Positions 50,786-59,412 of a stretch of 64,000 bases of DNA are shown here, in pieces. The stretch covers positions 992,001 to 1,056,000 of the forward strand of contig CBDDJT010000003.1 of the NCBI GenBank assembly GCA_965229765.1, written 5' to 3'. Each line of letters opens with the position of its first letter. Position 1 is the stretch's first letter. The DNA comes from ASV31 sp965229765 (lineage in GTDB: Bacteria > Pseudomonadota > Alphaproteobacteria > Rhodobacterales > Rhodobacteraceae). A model generated the notes under the pieces. The model searched no databases and had not been told where the DNA came from. It saw only the letters and a program-made list of their open reading frames with translations. The position numbers were made by a program, and so were the translations under genes.

Positions 50786-52150
50786 ATGACCGCACCGTCT
50801 TTGCAGGACAGGATCGACGCCGCCGCCAGCCCGGTGGACATGCTGCGAAACGCGCCCGCCGGGCCCTACCAGTTCCCGATCAAGGCCGAGTTCACCAATT
50901 GGCGCGACGAGCAGGAGGCGTGGCGCAACGGCGCGGTGCTGTTCGACCAGTCGTTCCACATGACCGACCTTTACATCGAGGGACCGGACACACGGAAGCT
51001 GGTGGAATACCTTGCGATCAACTCCATGGCCAACTGGCGGCGCGACGTGGCCAAGCAGTTCGTGCATTGCACCGAGGACGGGTACGTGGTGGGCGACGCG
51101 ATCCTGTTCATCTTGGAAGAGGACAAGGTGAACATCGTCAACAAGCCGTCGAACGCCAACTGGGTGATGTACCACGCCGAGAAGGAGGGCCTTGACGTCA
51201 GCTTCGACCTCGACAGCCGGGCGCTGGACAACACCGGGCGGCGCAAGGGCTACCGGTTCGAGGTGCAGGGGCCGAACGCGTGGGGCATCCTGGAAAAGCT
51301 GAACGGCGGGCCGATCGAGGGCATGAAGTTCTTCGGCATGGGCGAGATCACCATCGCCGGGCGGCAGGTGCGCGCGCTGCGCCACGGGATGGCGGGGGCG
51401 GCGGGGCTGGAGCTTTTCGGGCCGTTCGAGGATTACGACCTGATCCGCGATGCGATCATGGAAGCGGGCGCCGGCGAAGGGCTGCGCGCGGCGGGGTCCA
51501 AGACCTATTCCACCGTCGCGCATGAAAGCGGATGGTTCCCTTCGCCCCTGCCCGCGATCTATGCGGGCGACGCGCTGCGGCCCTATCGCGAATGGCTGCC
51601 GGGGAACGGGTTCGAGGGCTCGCTGTCGCTGGGGGGATCCTATGTCAGCGACCGGGTCGAGGATTACTTCCTGACGCCCTATGACCTGGGTTACGGGCAT
51701 ATCGTGAAGTACGATCACGAGTTCATCGGGCGCGACGCGCTGATGGCGATGCAGGGCCAGCCGCACCGCCACAAGCGCACGCTGCGCTGGTCCAAGGAGG
51801 ACGTGGTGCGCATCTTCGCCTCGCAACTGGGCGAGGGCGAGCGGTTCAAGTTCATGGACATGCCCGCGTCGCATTATGCCACCTGCCCCTATGACATGGT
51901 GTCGATCGACGGCGGGATGGTCGGGATCTCGCATTACCCGGTCTATACCGCGAACGTGCGCAGCTGGATATCGCTCGCGCTGCTGGACGCGGAGGCGGCA
52001 GAGCCGGGGACCGAGGTGACGCTGACATGGGGAGAGCCGGACGGCGGCACGCGCAAGCCGGCGGTGGAACGCCATGTGCAGACCGAGGTGTCCTGCACGG
52101 TAGAGCCCTGCCCGATCTCGGTCACCGCGCGCGAAAGCTATCGGCGTTAG
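50786..52150 (+). CDS. Aminomethyltransferase-family (LigM-like) tetrahydrofolate-dependent demethylase
   Basis: A 454-residue GcvT-fold protein. It is shorter and differently arranged than glycine cleavage T-protein and resembles LigM and DesA, which move the methyl group of vanillate or syringate onto tetrahydrofolate. The N-terminal LFDQSFHMTDLYIEG and the C-terminal FIGRDALMAMQGQPHRHKRTLRW match that group. It would act on an O- or N-methyl group in the cytoplasm. The alpha/beta hydrolase gene follows after 11 bp, so they are probably one operon. Confidence 0.78.
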   Translation: MTAPSLQDRIDAAASPVDMLRNAPAGPYQFPIKAEFTNWRDEQEAWRNGAVLFDQSFHMTDLYIEGPDTRKLVEYLAINSMANWRRDVAKQFVHCTEDGYVVGDAILFILEEDKVNIVNKPSNANWVMYHAEKEGLDVSFDLDSRALDNTGRRKGYRFEVQGPNAWGILEKLNGGPIEGMKFFGMGEITIAGRQVRALRHGMAGAAGLELFGPFEDYDLIRDAIMEAGAGEGLRAAGSKTYSTVAHESGWFPSPLPAIYAGDALRPYREWLPGNGFEGSLSLGGSYVSDRVEDYFLTPYDLGYGHIVKYDHEFIGRDALMAMQGQPHRHKRTLRWSKEDVVRIFASQLGEGERFKFMDMPASHYATCPYDMVSIDGGMVGISHYPVYTANVRSWISLALLDAEAAEPGTEVTLTWGEPDGGTRKPAVERHVQTEVSCTVEPCPISVTARESYRR

Positions 52151-52161
52151 GGGACGGGCGC

Positions 52162-52968
52162 ATGGACGCCGGATACGATCTGGACCCGCATTCGGCATCC
52201 GCCAATGCCGCGCAGGCCGACTATGCCGCGCGGTCGGCGGCGGTGGCCGACGACCCGGACGCGCGGCTGGACCTGGCCTATGGGGCGCATCCGCGCCAGC
52301 GGCTGGACGTGTTCGGGGCGGGCGCGGGCGCGCCGGCGATCCTGTTCTTTCACGGCGGATACTGGCGGGCGGGATCGAAAGACAGCCGCCGCTTTCCCGC
52401 GCCTGCGTGGCGGGCCCGTGGGGTGGCGTGGATCCCGGTGAATTACCGGCTGGTGCCGGAGGCCACGCTGGAGGACGCGGTGGCCGACGCGCGCGCGGCG
52501 CTGGCCTTTGTGGCGGATCAGGCGGACGCGCTGGGGGTCGATCCCGCGCGGCTGCACCTAAGCGGCAATTCCGCCGGGGCGCATCTGGCGGCGATGGCCG
52601 CGGCAGAGGGCTGGCCCGGCCGGCCTGCGGTGGCGTCGCTTTCGGTGGTGAGCGGGCTCTTCGATCTGGAACCGCTGCTTGACGCCGGGGCGAATGACTG
52701 GCTGGGGCTGGACGCAGGAAGGGCGCGGGCGATGAGCCCGGCGCATCATCTCCCGCCCGGCGACCTGCCGGTTCTGGTGGGCTGCGGCGGGGCCGAGACG
52801 CCGGCGTTCAAGGCACAAGGCGATGGCTTCGCTGCCGCGTGCCGGGCGAAGGGCACTCCGGTGGCGACATTCGACGCGCCGGGGCACGACCATTTCCAGG
52901 TGATCGGGGACTATGGCGCGCCGGGCAGCGGGCTGTTCGACGGATTGGCGGGGATGGTCGGCGTCTGA
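52162..52968 (+). CDS. Alpha/beta hydrolase (HSL / formamidase-like)
   Basis: A 268-residue hydrolase of the hormone-sensitive-lipase family. The HGG oxyanion motif is FFHGGYWRAG, the nucleophile Ser is in LSGNSAGAHL and the catalytic His is in PGHDHFQVI. Kynurenine formamidase and arylesterases have this layout. It would cleave an ester or formamide. No signal peptide is visible. It follows the LigM-like gene by 11 bp. Confidence 0.87.
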   Translation: MDAGYDLDPHSASANAAQADYAARSAAVADDPDARLDLAYGAHPRQRLDVFGAGAGAPAILFFHGGYWRAGSKDSRRFPAPAWRARGVAWIPVNYRLVPEATLEDAVADARAALAFVADQADALGVDPARLHLSGNSAGAHLAAMAAAEGWPGRPAVASLSVVSGLFDLEPLLDAGANDWLGLDAGRARAMSPAHHLPPGDLPVLVGCGGAETPAFKAQGDGFAAACRAKGTPVATFDAPGHDHFQVIGDYGAPGSGLFDGLAGMVGV

Positions 52969-52974
52969 TCTTCG

Positions 52975-53544
52975 CTAGATGTAGTGCGTCACGTCCTTCT
53001 GCGTCGGCCCCACCGAATAGCGCGGGCGGGGGCGCACGTCGCCCCAGCGGTCGGTTTCCATCGGTTCCAGCGTGACGCGGTGGCTGAGGGTGCGGTCGCG
53101 TTCGGGGTCGTGCAGCAGCGACTCTGTCGTGTCGCCGGGGGCGGTGCAGATCAGCATGTAGCCCCTCGGCAGGGCGTCGCCGGTGCCGCCCGCAGCGGCG
53201 ATGGTGTCGGCGGGCGGGGCAAACGTGGAGAGCGGCGCGCCGTTCAGCGTGACGCGGTCGGCGTGGCCCGACAGGGAGGAGAAGCGCCACGCCGCGCGCG
53301 CCACCACCAGCGGGCCAGAGGCCAGCGCCAGCACCGGGGCGATCAGCGCGCCGCCCCCGAGGGCGACGAGGGCATAGCCCGCGCGCCCGGTGTCATCCTG
53401 TGGAACCTGCTGCCAGGCGTTGCTGGTCAGAAGGCCAAGCGGGCGCATGGCGCCGTCGATGTAAACCCGGTCGATGACGACATCGGGCGTGGTGATGGCG
53501 CCTTCGGGCCCGGTGACATGCGGCTTGTAGAGAAAGAGCGTCAT
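52975..53544 (-). CDS. Hypothetical protein
   Basis: A 189-residue protein not recognised. It begins MTLFLYKPHVTGPEGAITTPD and has a hydrophobic, Ala/Gly-rich middle (ALVALGGGALIAPVLALASG), which could be a membrane or buried helix. It lies 15 bp after the Asp-box protein gene in the same operon, ending in the motif-controlled region. Codon use looks like its neighbours. No function is assigned. Confidence 0.6.
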   Translation of the reverse strand: MTLFLYKPHVTGPEGAITTPDVVIDRVYIDGAMRPLGLLTSNAWQQVPQDDTGRAGYALVALGGGALIAPVLALASGPLVVARAAWRFSSLSGHADRVTLNGAPLSTFAPPADTIAAAGGTGDALPRGYMLICTAPGDTTESLLHDPERDRTLSHRVTLEPMETDRWGDVRPRPRYSVGPTQKDVTHYI

Positions 53545-53559
53545 GTGGCCTCGCCTTCT

Positions 53560-54540
53560 TCAGCCCGTCAACGGGGCCCAGGTGATCATGCGTATCTCGC
53601 CCAGCTCGCGGGGCATCTTCTGCCAGCTTGCACCGCCATCGGTGCTGCGGAAGATCTGGCCGAAGATGGTGGCGGCGAACAGGAGGCTGGTGTCGGCGGC
53701 GTTCGTGCCGATGGACCAGAGCGTTGAATTGGCGGGGTGGGACATCTGGCAGACCTCCCATGTCTCGCCGAAATCGCGGCTGATGAGCAGGTCGCCCGCC
53801 TCTCCGGACGGCTTGTCGCCGACCGAGGCGATGACGGTATCGCTGTTCTCGGCCGGCTGCTTGAGGCTGCGGAAATAGTCCCAGCGGGCCTGCGGGATCG
53901 TCAATTGTTCCCAGGTGGCGCCGTTGTCGGTGGATCGGTGGACGCCATCCTCGGTCGAGCACAGGATGGTGCGGCGGCCGTCGGGGTGATCGCGGAAGAC
54001 AAGGTCGTGGGTGTCGTTGTCGTGCAGGCCGCGAATGATGAGTTGCCATGTCCGCCCCCGGTCGGTGGAGCGGATGACGCCGTCGATTTCCACGGTGATC
54101 CAGATCGTGTCGGCGTCGCGCGGGTCGAAATGGATCGAGGTCACGCGGCTGGTGTTGATGAACCAGCACTCGGTCGAGGCATCGAGATTGGCACGGGTCC
54201 ATGTGGCGCCGTTGTCGTCTGACAGGAAGATTTCCCCGGGGCGGGTGCCGCAGACGATGAAGTTCGGGTCGCGCGGGTCCTGCGCGATTTGCAGGATGTG
54301 AAGGTTGTCCATCGGCGAGGGGATATAGTCGAAGCGCCCGGACCCTGACGTGTAGCGGTAAAGGCCCTGGTCGGTGCCGGTGAGAACCTCGCCCGGGCGG
54401 TCGGGATGGGTGTGGACCGCCCAGGCGCGCGCTTCGTTGTAGAAGCCGCCGGTGGGCGTCAGCAGGCGCGCCCATGACGCGCCCTCGTCATGGCTGAACC
54501 AGACGCTTTGCATGGTGGCGGCGTAGGCTGTGTATTTCAT
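53560..54540 (-). CDS. Asp-box (BNR-type) beta-propeller protein
   Basis: A 326-residue protein with six S/T-x-D-x-G-x-[TS]-W Asp-boxes: SHDEGASW (16-23), SDDNGATW, STDRGRTW, STDNGATW, SRDFGETW and STDGGASW. They are spaced about 45-50 residues apart, which fits a six- or seven-bladed propeller as in sialidases or Ycf48-like assembly factors. The sialidase Arg triad is not evident, so a binding or scaffold role is more likely. There is no signal peptide. Confidence 0.8.
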   Translation of the reverse strand: MKYTAYAATMQSVWFSHDEGASWARLLTPTGGFYNEARAWAVHTHPDRPGEVLTGTDQGLYRYTSGSGRFDYIPSPMDNLHILQIAQDPRDPNFIVCGTRPGEIFLSDDNGATWTRANLDASTECWFINTSRVTSIHFDPRDADTIWITVEIDGVIRSTDRGRTWQLIIRGLHDNDTHDLVFRDHPDGRRTILCSTEDGVHRSTDNGATWEQLTIPQARWDYFRSLKQPAENSDTVIASVGDKPSGEAGDLLISRDFGETWEVCQMSHPANSTLWSIGTNAADTSLLFAATIFGQIFRSTDGGASWQKMPRELGEIRMITWAPLTG

Positions 54541-54587
54541 CTGCGCCCCCTGCCCTTTCCTGTGCGTTGCCGGTCCCGGATCCCGAT

Positions 54588-54610
54588 CTGCCCACTATGC
54601 TCCCACTAGT
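54588..54610 (-). promoter_or_regulatory. CCCACT two-box element, site 4, overlapping a predicted promoter
   Basis: CCCACT at 54591 and 54602, 11 bp apart. On the minus strand TTGACA (54622-54617) and CATAGT (54599-54594) are separated by 17 bp, and the two boxes cover the spacer and -10. This suggests a repressor site in front of the Asp-box protein gene. Confidence 0.6.
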
Positions 54611-54635
54611 ATATTTGTCAATCGGCAAGACGTGC

Positions 54636-54688
54636 AAAAGCCCCGTCTCGCCCCTTGGGGCGGCGCGGGCCGTTGCGGATGGGGTTTT
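54636..54688 (-). terminator. Candidate terminator after the urt operon
   Basis: On the minus strand AAAACCCC and GGGGCTTTT-type ends flank an inner stem CGCCCC-AA-GGGGCG (54649-54662). The TTTT tract follows the outer stem. This is consistent with intrinsic termination downstream of urtE. Confidence 0.5.
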
Positions 54689-54689
54689 G

Positions 54690-55397
54690 TCAGACCGAAA
54701 CGCTTGCCAGAAGCCTTTCGCGGTCGAGGGTGTCCTTGCGGCCGCTGAGCTTGACTGCGCCGCGCTCGATCACGTGGAAGGCGTCGCCTAGGTCGTAGGC
54801 AAAGCTGAAATACTGCTCGACCAGCACGATGGCCATGTCGGCGCGTTCGCGCAGGTGCGAGATCACGCGGCCGATCTGCTGGATGATGTTGGGCTGGATG
54901 CCCTCGGTCGGTTCATCGAGCAAAAGGAGTTTCGGGCGCGCGATCAGCGCGCGGGCGATGGCAAGCTGCTGCTGCTGGCCGCCGGACAGGTCGCCGCCGC
55001 GCCGGTGGAGAAAATCCTTGAGGATCGGGAACAGCTCGAAGATCTCGTCGGGGACGTCGTGCTCGGTGCGCGGCAGGCAGGCAAAGCCGGTTTCCAGGTT
55101 CTCGCGCACGGTCATCAGCGGGAAGATGTCGCGGCCCTGGGGGACGTAGCCCACGCCCTTGCGCGCCAGAACATGCGCCGGCACCCGGCCCAGATCCTCG
55201 CCATCCAGCACATAGCGCCCCCCGGACCGGGGGTGCGTGCCCGAGATCGCCTTGAGCAGACTGGTCTTGCCCACCCCGTTGGTGCCCATGACGCAGGTCA
55301 CCTCGCCCAGGCGCGCGGTCAGGTCGATGCCGTTCAGGATCTGGCTGCCGCCGTAGTGGAGCGTCAGGCCTTCGAGTTTCAGGAGTTCAGCGGCCAA
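54690..55397 (-). CDS. urtE: Urea ABC transporter ATP-binding subunit UrtE
   Basis: A 235-residue ABC ATPase. Walker A is GTNGVGKTS, signature LSGGQQQQLAIARA, Walker B LLLLDEPTEGIQP. The start is probably TTG at 55397 (LAAELLKLEGLTLHYGG) because the ATG further up would read through urtD. UrtE and UrtD power the urea importer. Last gene of the operon. Confidence 0.93.
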   Translation of the reverse strand: MAAELLKLEGLTLHYGGSQILNGIDLTARLGEVTCVMGTNGVGKTSLLKAISGTHPRSGGRYVLDGEDLGRVPAHVLARKGVGYVPQGRDIFPLMTVRENLETGFACLPRTEHDVPDEIFELFPILKDFLHRRGGDLSGGQQQQLAIARALIARPKLLLLDEPTEGIQPNIIQQIGRVISHLRERADMAIVLVEQYFSFAYDLGDAFHVIERGAVKLSGRKDTLDRERLLASVSV

Positions 55398-56127
55398 GGT
55401 AGACCTCGATGACTTTCTCGTTCTGCGTGACGTGGTCGATGGAGCCTTCGGCAAGCACCGAGCCCTCGTGCAGGACGGTGACCTTGCAGTTCAGACGGCG
55501 GACGAATTCCATGTCGTGTTCCACCACGACGACGGCGCGGGTTTTCGCCGCCTCGCGCAGAATGTCGGTGGTGTGTTCGCGTTCGGCGGGCGTCATGCCG
55601 GCGGCGGGTTCGTCGACCAGAAGAAGGCGCGGTTCCTGCGCCAGGAGCATCCCGATTTCGAGCCATTGCTTCTGGCCGTGGCTGAGTTCGCCGGCCTTTC
55701 GGTGCAGCGCGCCGGTCAGGCCGATTTCCCCTGCCAGTTCCTCGACCCTAGTGCGATCCTGGGCGGTGGGGCGAAACAGCAGGACGGCGAAGGGGCCGCG
55801 ATCCTTCTTGAGCGCCATCATCAGGTTGTCGGCCACCGACTGGTCCTCGAACACCGTGGGACGCTGGAACTTGCGGCCAATGCCCGCCTGCGCGATGCGG
55901 CTTTCGGACATCGACAGAAGCGACAGGGCCCGTTCGCCGTAGGTCACGCGGCCCTCGTCGGGGCGGGTCTTGCCGGTAATGATGTCCATGAAAGTGGTCT
56001 TGCCTGCGCCGTTGGGACCGATCACCGCGCGCAGCTCGCGCTCGGCGATCTGGAAGGACAGGTTGTTGATCGCCTTGAACCCGTCGAACGAGACGGAAAC
56101 GCCGGACACCTCCAGAAGCGTGCTCAT
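55387..56127 (-). CDS. urtD: Urea ABC transporter ATP-binding subunit UrtD
   Basis: A 246-residue ABC ATPase with Walker A GPNGAGKTT, signature LSHGQKQWLEIGMLLA (the LSHGQ variant typical of UrtD) and Walker B LLLVDEPAAGMTP. It overlaps urtC by 4 bp and urtE by about 11 bp. It hydrolyses ATP for urea import. Confidence 0.95.
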   Translation of the reverse strand: MSTLLEVSGVSVSFDGFKAINNLSFQIAERELRAVIGPNGAGKTTFMDIITGKTRPDEGRVTYGERALSLLSMSESRIAQAGIGRKFQRPTVFEDQSVADNLMMALKKDRGPFAVLLFRPTAQDRTRVEELAGEIGLTGALHRKAGELSHGQKQWLEIGMLLAQEPRLLLVDEPAAGMTPAEREHTTDILREAAKTRAVVVVEHDMEFVRRLNCKVTVLHEGSVLAEGSIDHVTQNEKVIEVYLGR

Positions 56128-57383
56128 TGGTCGGCCTCCTTTTCGCGCAGGGCGCCGGGTTCGGGGCCCAAGGCGGCCCCGTGGCGGTTGGGGCTGCGGC
56201 GGTCGGCGATCAGGTCAAACAGCCCGCCGATCCCCTTGGGCGCAAAGAGCGTGACGGCCACGAAGGACAAGCCCAGAAGCACCGTCCACCAGTCGACCCA
56301 CTGGATGCGCAGCGGGCCCAGCACGATGTCGGGGGCCTGCCCGCCGGTGAACCACGTGGACAACAGCGACACGAAGGCCGCGCCGATGACCGCGCCGTAA
56401 AGCCGCCCGCGCCCGCCGATCGCCACCCAGACGGCAAGGTAGATCGAGGCGATGGGCGCGATTTCGGCCGGGTTGATGATGCCCGCCTGCGGATAGTAGA
56501 GCGCGCCCGCGATGCCCGCGAGCACGGCGGTCAGCGTGAAGACCACCAGCTTGAACCCCTCGACCGGGTAGCCGAGGAAGCGCACGCGTGCCTCGTCGTC
56601 GCGGATCGCGCGGATGACGGACCCGAACTTGCCCGACACCAGCCACGCGCAAAGCAGATAGCCCGCCCCCAGCGCGAAGGCCGAGGCCCAGAGGAACCAG
56701 ACCGAGACGATGGCCTGCGGCGTGTCGTCGAGGCCCGGCAGGTTCTGAAGGCCCGACAGGCCGTTGTTGCCGCGCAGGCCGCTGTCGTTCTGGAAGAGAT
56801 AAAGGGACAGCGCCAGCGTCATCGCCTGCGTCAGGATCGACAGGTAGACGCCCGTGACGCGGCTGCGGAAGGCCAGCCAGCCGAAGACCAGCGCCAGAAG
56901 CCCCGGCACCAGCACCACGGCGGCCAGTTGCAGCGGCAGGGAATGGGCGAGGGCCCAGATCGGCGGGAATTCCGACGCGCCGACGACGCCGAAGATCTGG
57001 GCGGCGATGCCGTCCGATATCTCTTGCGCGGTGGGCGGCAGGTCGGCTGCGGCAAGGCTTTCGGCCACGATCATCTCTGTCCGGGCATACATCAGCCACA
57101 TGCCGATGGCGTAGCCGCCGATCCCGAAGAAGGCCATGTGCCCCAGCGAGAGGATCCCGCAATAGCCCCAGACCAGATCCATCGCCAGCGCGACGAGGCA
57201 CAGGCACAGCGTCTTGCCCAGCGTCTTGACGAAGCTGGTCGAGATCGCGCCGATGCCGAACCCTTCGGACAGAACGGTAACGCCAACGGTGAAGAGCGCC
57301 AGCACGGCCAGAAAGATCATCACGCTGGGATAGCGCAGTGCAAAGGGGCGGCGCCGGGGCGTGGCAAGCGTGGTGTCGGTCAT
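56124..57383 (-). CDS. urtC: Urea ABC transporter permease UrtC
   Basis: A 419-residue inner-membrane permease with about ten hydrophobic segments. FGSVIRAIRDDEARVRFLGY is the ATPase-contact loop, and GGRGRLYGAVIGAAFVSLLSTWFTG lies near the end, as in UrtC. It starts immediately after the urtB stop (0 bp gap). It forms the pore with UrtB. Confidence 0.95.
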   Translation of the reverse strand: MTDTTLATPRRRPFALRYPSVMIFLAVLALFTVGVTVLSEGFGIGAISTSFVKTLGKTLCLCLVALAMDLVWGYCGILSLGHMAFFGIGGYAIGMWLMYARTEMIVAESLAAADLPPTAQEISDGIAAQIFGVVGASEFPPIWALAHSLPLQLAAVVLVPGLLALVFGWLAFRSRVTGVYLSILTQAMTLALSLYLFQNDSGLRGNNGLSGLQNLPGLDDTPQAIVSVWFLWASAFALGAGYLLCAWLVSGKFGSVIRAIRDDEARVRFLGYPVEGFKLVVFTLTAVLAGIAGALYYPQAGIINPAEIAPIASIYLAVWVAIGGRGRLYGAVIGAAFVSLLSTWFTGGQAPDIVLGPLRIQWVDWWTVLLGLSFVAVTLFAPKGIGGLFDLIADRRSPNRHGAALGPEPGALREKEADQ

Positions 57384-59348
57384 CTATGCCTCCGCCGCCC
57401 GGCCCTTGAGGGCGATGATGCCCCGCGGCCGGAACTGGATGAAGAGGATGATGAAAAGGATCATGTAGGTCTGCGCCGCCAGCGTGTTCGAGGGGTTCAG
57501 CCACTCGATCCCCTTTTGCAGGCTGCCCACCAGCGCGGCGCCGACAAGCGTGCCCCAGATGTTGCCCACCCCGCCGACGACGACCGTCATGAAGGACTGC
57601 ACGATGTAGTCGGCGCCCATTTCCGACGTGACCTTGGCGTATAGGCCGATGGCCACGCCCGCGATGCCCGCGATGCCGGACCCGAGGCCGAAGGTCAGCA
57701 TGTTGATCTTGTCGGGGTTGATGCCCATGGACGCGGCCATGCGCGGGTTCTGGGTGACGGCGCGCACCTCGAGCCCAAGGCGGGTGCGGTTCATCACGAA
57801 AAGGAAAAGGGCAAGGAAGACCAGCGCCAGCACGAAGATCGCGATGCGGATATAGCTGATGGACACGATGTCGTTCATCACCAGCGACCCGTCCAGCCAG
57901 CCCGGAGAGGTCAGCGGGCGCGCCTGCGTACCGAAGATGTTCTTGGCGATCTGCTGTAGCGCGATCGAGATGCCGAAGGTGGCCAGCAGGGTTTCCAGCG
58001 GCCGGTGATAGAGCCAGCGGATCACCAGACGTTCCATCGCGACGCCGGCCCCGAAGGTCACGGCGAACGCGAGCGGCAGGGCCACGAGGATCGACACGGT
58101 GTAGTCGGGGATGATGAGTTGCACCACGTAGCCCGTGTAGGCGCCCATCATGATGAACTCGCCATGCGCCATGTTGATGACGCCCATCACGCCGAAGGTG
58201 ATGGCAAGACCGATGGCGGCGAGAAAGTAGATCGAGGCCAGCGACAGCGCGTCGAGGGTCAGGTCGAGAGTGCGGTTGAGCGCCACGCGCGTCTCGATGT
58301 CCTGTAGCGCGGCCAGCGCGGCCAGAGCCACCTGCGGCGGGGCGCCGGTGAAGCGTTCGTAGAAGACATGGGCGCCGAGCGCGTCATCGATTTCCGTTTC
58401 CAGCGCCACCGCCTCGACCACGCCGGCGCGGGCCAGTTCGGCATAGGCGAGATCGCGCGCGGCCTCTGTGTTCAGGTCGGCCACCTGGATGCCGGCCACC
58501 GCGCCGTCGGCGATGTTGGCCACAAGCGCCGCGCGCTGGTCGGCGCGGCTGATCGCGGGCGGGGCAAGGCCCGTGTCCACAAGCAGCGCATAGGCGGCGC
58601 CGCGCGGCAGCGCGTCGGTTCCCGGCGTCAGAGTGCCGGCGATGTCGTCGCCTTCGGGCAGTGTCGCGGCGGCCTCGATCCGGGTGGCGACCAGCGGGTT
58701 GAGCGAGGCGCGCACATCGACGCCCAGATCACCCGAGAAGCTTTCGATGGCAGCGATGCGGGCCGCGTCGTCGGGATCGAAGCGGATCGTCAGCAGCCGT
58801 TCCAGACGCTGCTTTCGCGTCTTGATCGCGGCGTCGGGTTCGCTGTCGATGGCACCGCGCAAGGCGGCAAGGTGGGATTGCTCGGCATCACGTTCTATCG
58901 CGTCGAGCGCGGTGGCGCGGTTGACCGGATCGGGATCGTTCAACTGGAACCGGACCAGCGCCGCGCCGATCAGGCCGCGGATGCCGGAATTCGGCTTCAG
59001 CTGGTTGTAGATGTCGTCGGGGACGGTCCCGATCTCGGACCCGTCGGCGGGATCGAAGATGCGGATCGTGTCGCGGTCGATTTCCTCGGCAAAGACGAAC
59101 AGGCCGGTGTCCTCGTTCTGCCACATCTCCTTTGCCTGCCAGCGTTCCAGCACCGCCTGCGCGGCGGGCAGGCCGCTGGCGGCCAGCGCGTCGATGGCCG
59201 GGCCGATGGTGCGGCGCGAGCTTTTGGCGATGATCTCGCCATGCTCTTGCAGAAGCTGTTGGATCGGGGCGCCGGCGTCCTGGGCCGTGGCCGGGGCGGC
59301 CATCAGGCACAACAGCGCTGCGACGAGCCGCAGGAATGGCATTCTCAT
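57384..59348 (-). CDS. urtB: Urea ABC transporter permease UrtB
   Basis: A 654-residue protein. Residues 1-22 are a signal peptide, residues about 25-330 are a large periplasmic helical region, and residues about 340-650 are the permease domain (LASIYFLAAIGLAITFGVMGVINMAHGEF). This long form of UrtB is known from many alpha- and cyanobacteria. The ATPase-contact loop is NRTRLGLEVRAVTQNPRMAASMGI. It follows the hairpin after urtA. Confidence 0.94.
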   Translation of the reverse strand: MRMPFLRLVAALLCLMAAPATAQDAGAPIQQLLQEHGEIIAKSSRRTIGPAIDALAASGLPAAQAVLERWQAKEMWQNEDTGLFVFAEEIDRDTIRIFDPADGSEIGTVPDDIYNQLKPNSGIRGLIGAALVRFQLNDPDPVNRATALDAIERDAEQSHLAALRGAIDSEPDAAIKTRKQRLERLLTIRFDPDDAARIAAIESFSGDLGVDVRASLNPLVATRIEAAATLPEGDDIAGTLTPGTDALPRGAAYALLVDTGLAPPAISRADQRAALVANIADGAVAGIQVADLNTEAARDLAYAELARAGVVEAVALETEIDDALGAHVFYERFTGAPPQVALAALAALQDIETRVALNRTLDLTLDALSLASIYFLAAIGLAITFGVMGVINMAHGEFIMMGAYTGYVVQLIIPDYTVSILVALPLAFAVTFGAGVAMERLVIRWLYHRPLETLLATFGISIALQQIAKNIFGTQARPLTSPGWLDGSLVMNDIVSISYIRIAIFVLALVFLALFLFVMNRTRLGLEVRAVTQNPRMAASMGINPDKINMLTFGLGSGIAGIAGVAIGLYAKVTSEMGADYIVQSFMTVVVGGVGNIWGTLVGAALVGSLQKGIEWLNPSNTLAAQTYMILFIILFIQFRPRGIIALKGRAAEA

Positions 59349-59369
59349 CTTTGGGTCCTTGACCGGGAA

Positions 59370-59395
59370 GCCGGGGGCGGGAAACCGCCCCCGGC
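59370..59395 (-). terminator. Hairpin between urtA and urtB
   Basis: GCCGGGGGCGG and its exact complement form an 11-bp G-C stem around GAAA (plus strand). It follows the urtA stop by about 18 bp and precedes urtB by about 20 bp. It probably raises UrtA over the membrane components by stabilising the urtA message or partly stopping transcription. Confidence 0.65.
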
Positions 59396-59412
59396 GAGAC
59401 GTTCAACTCAGG

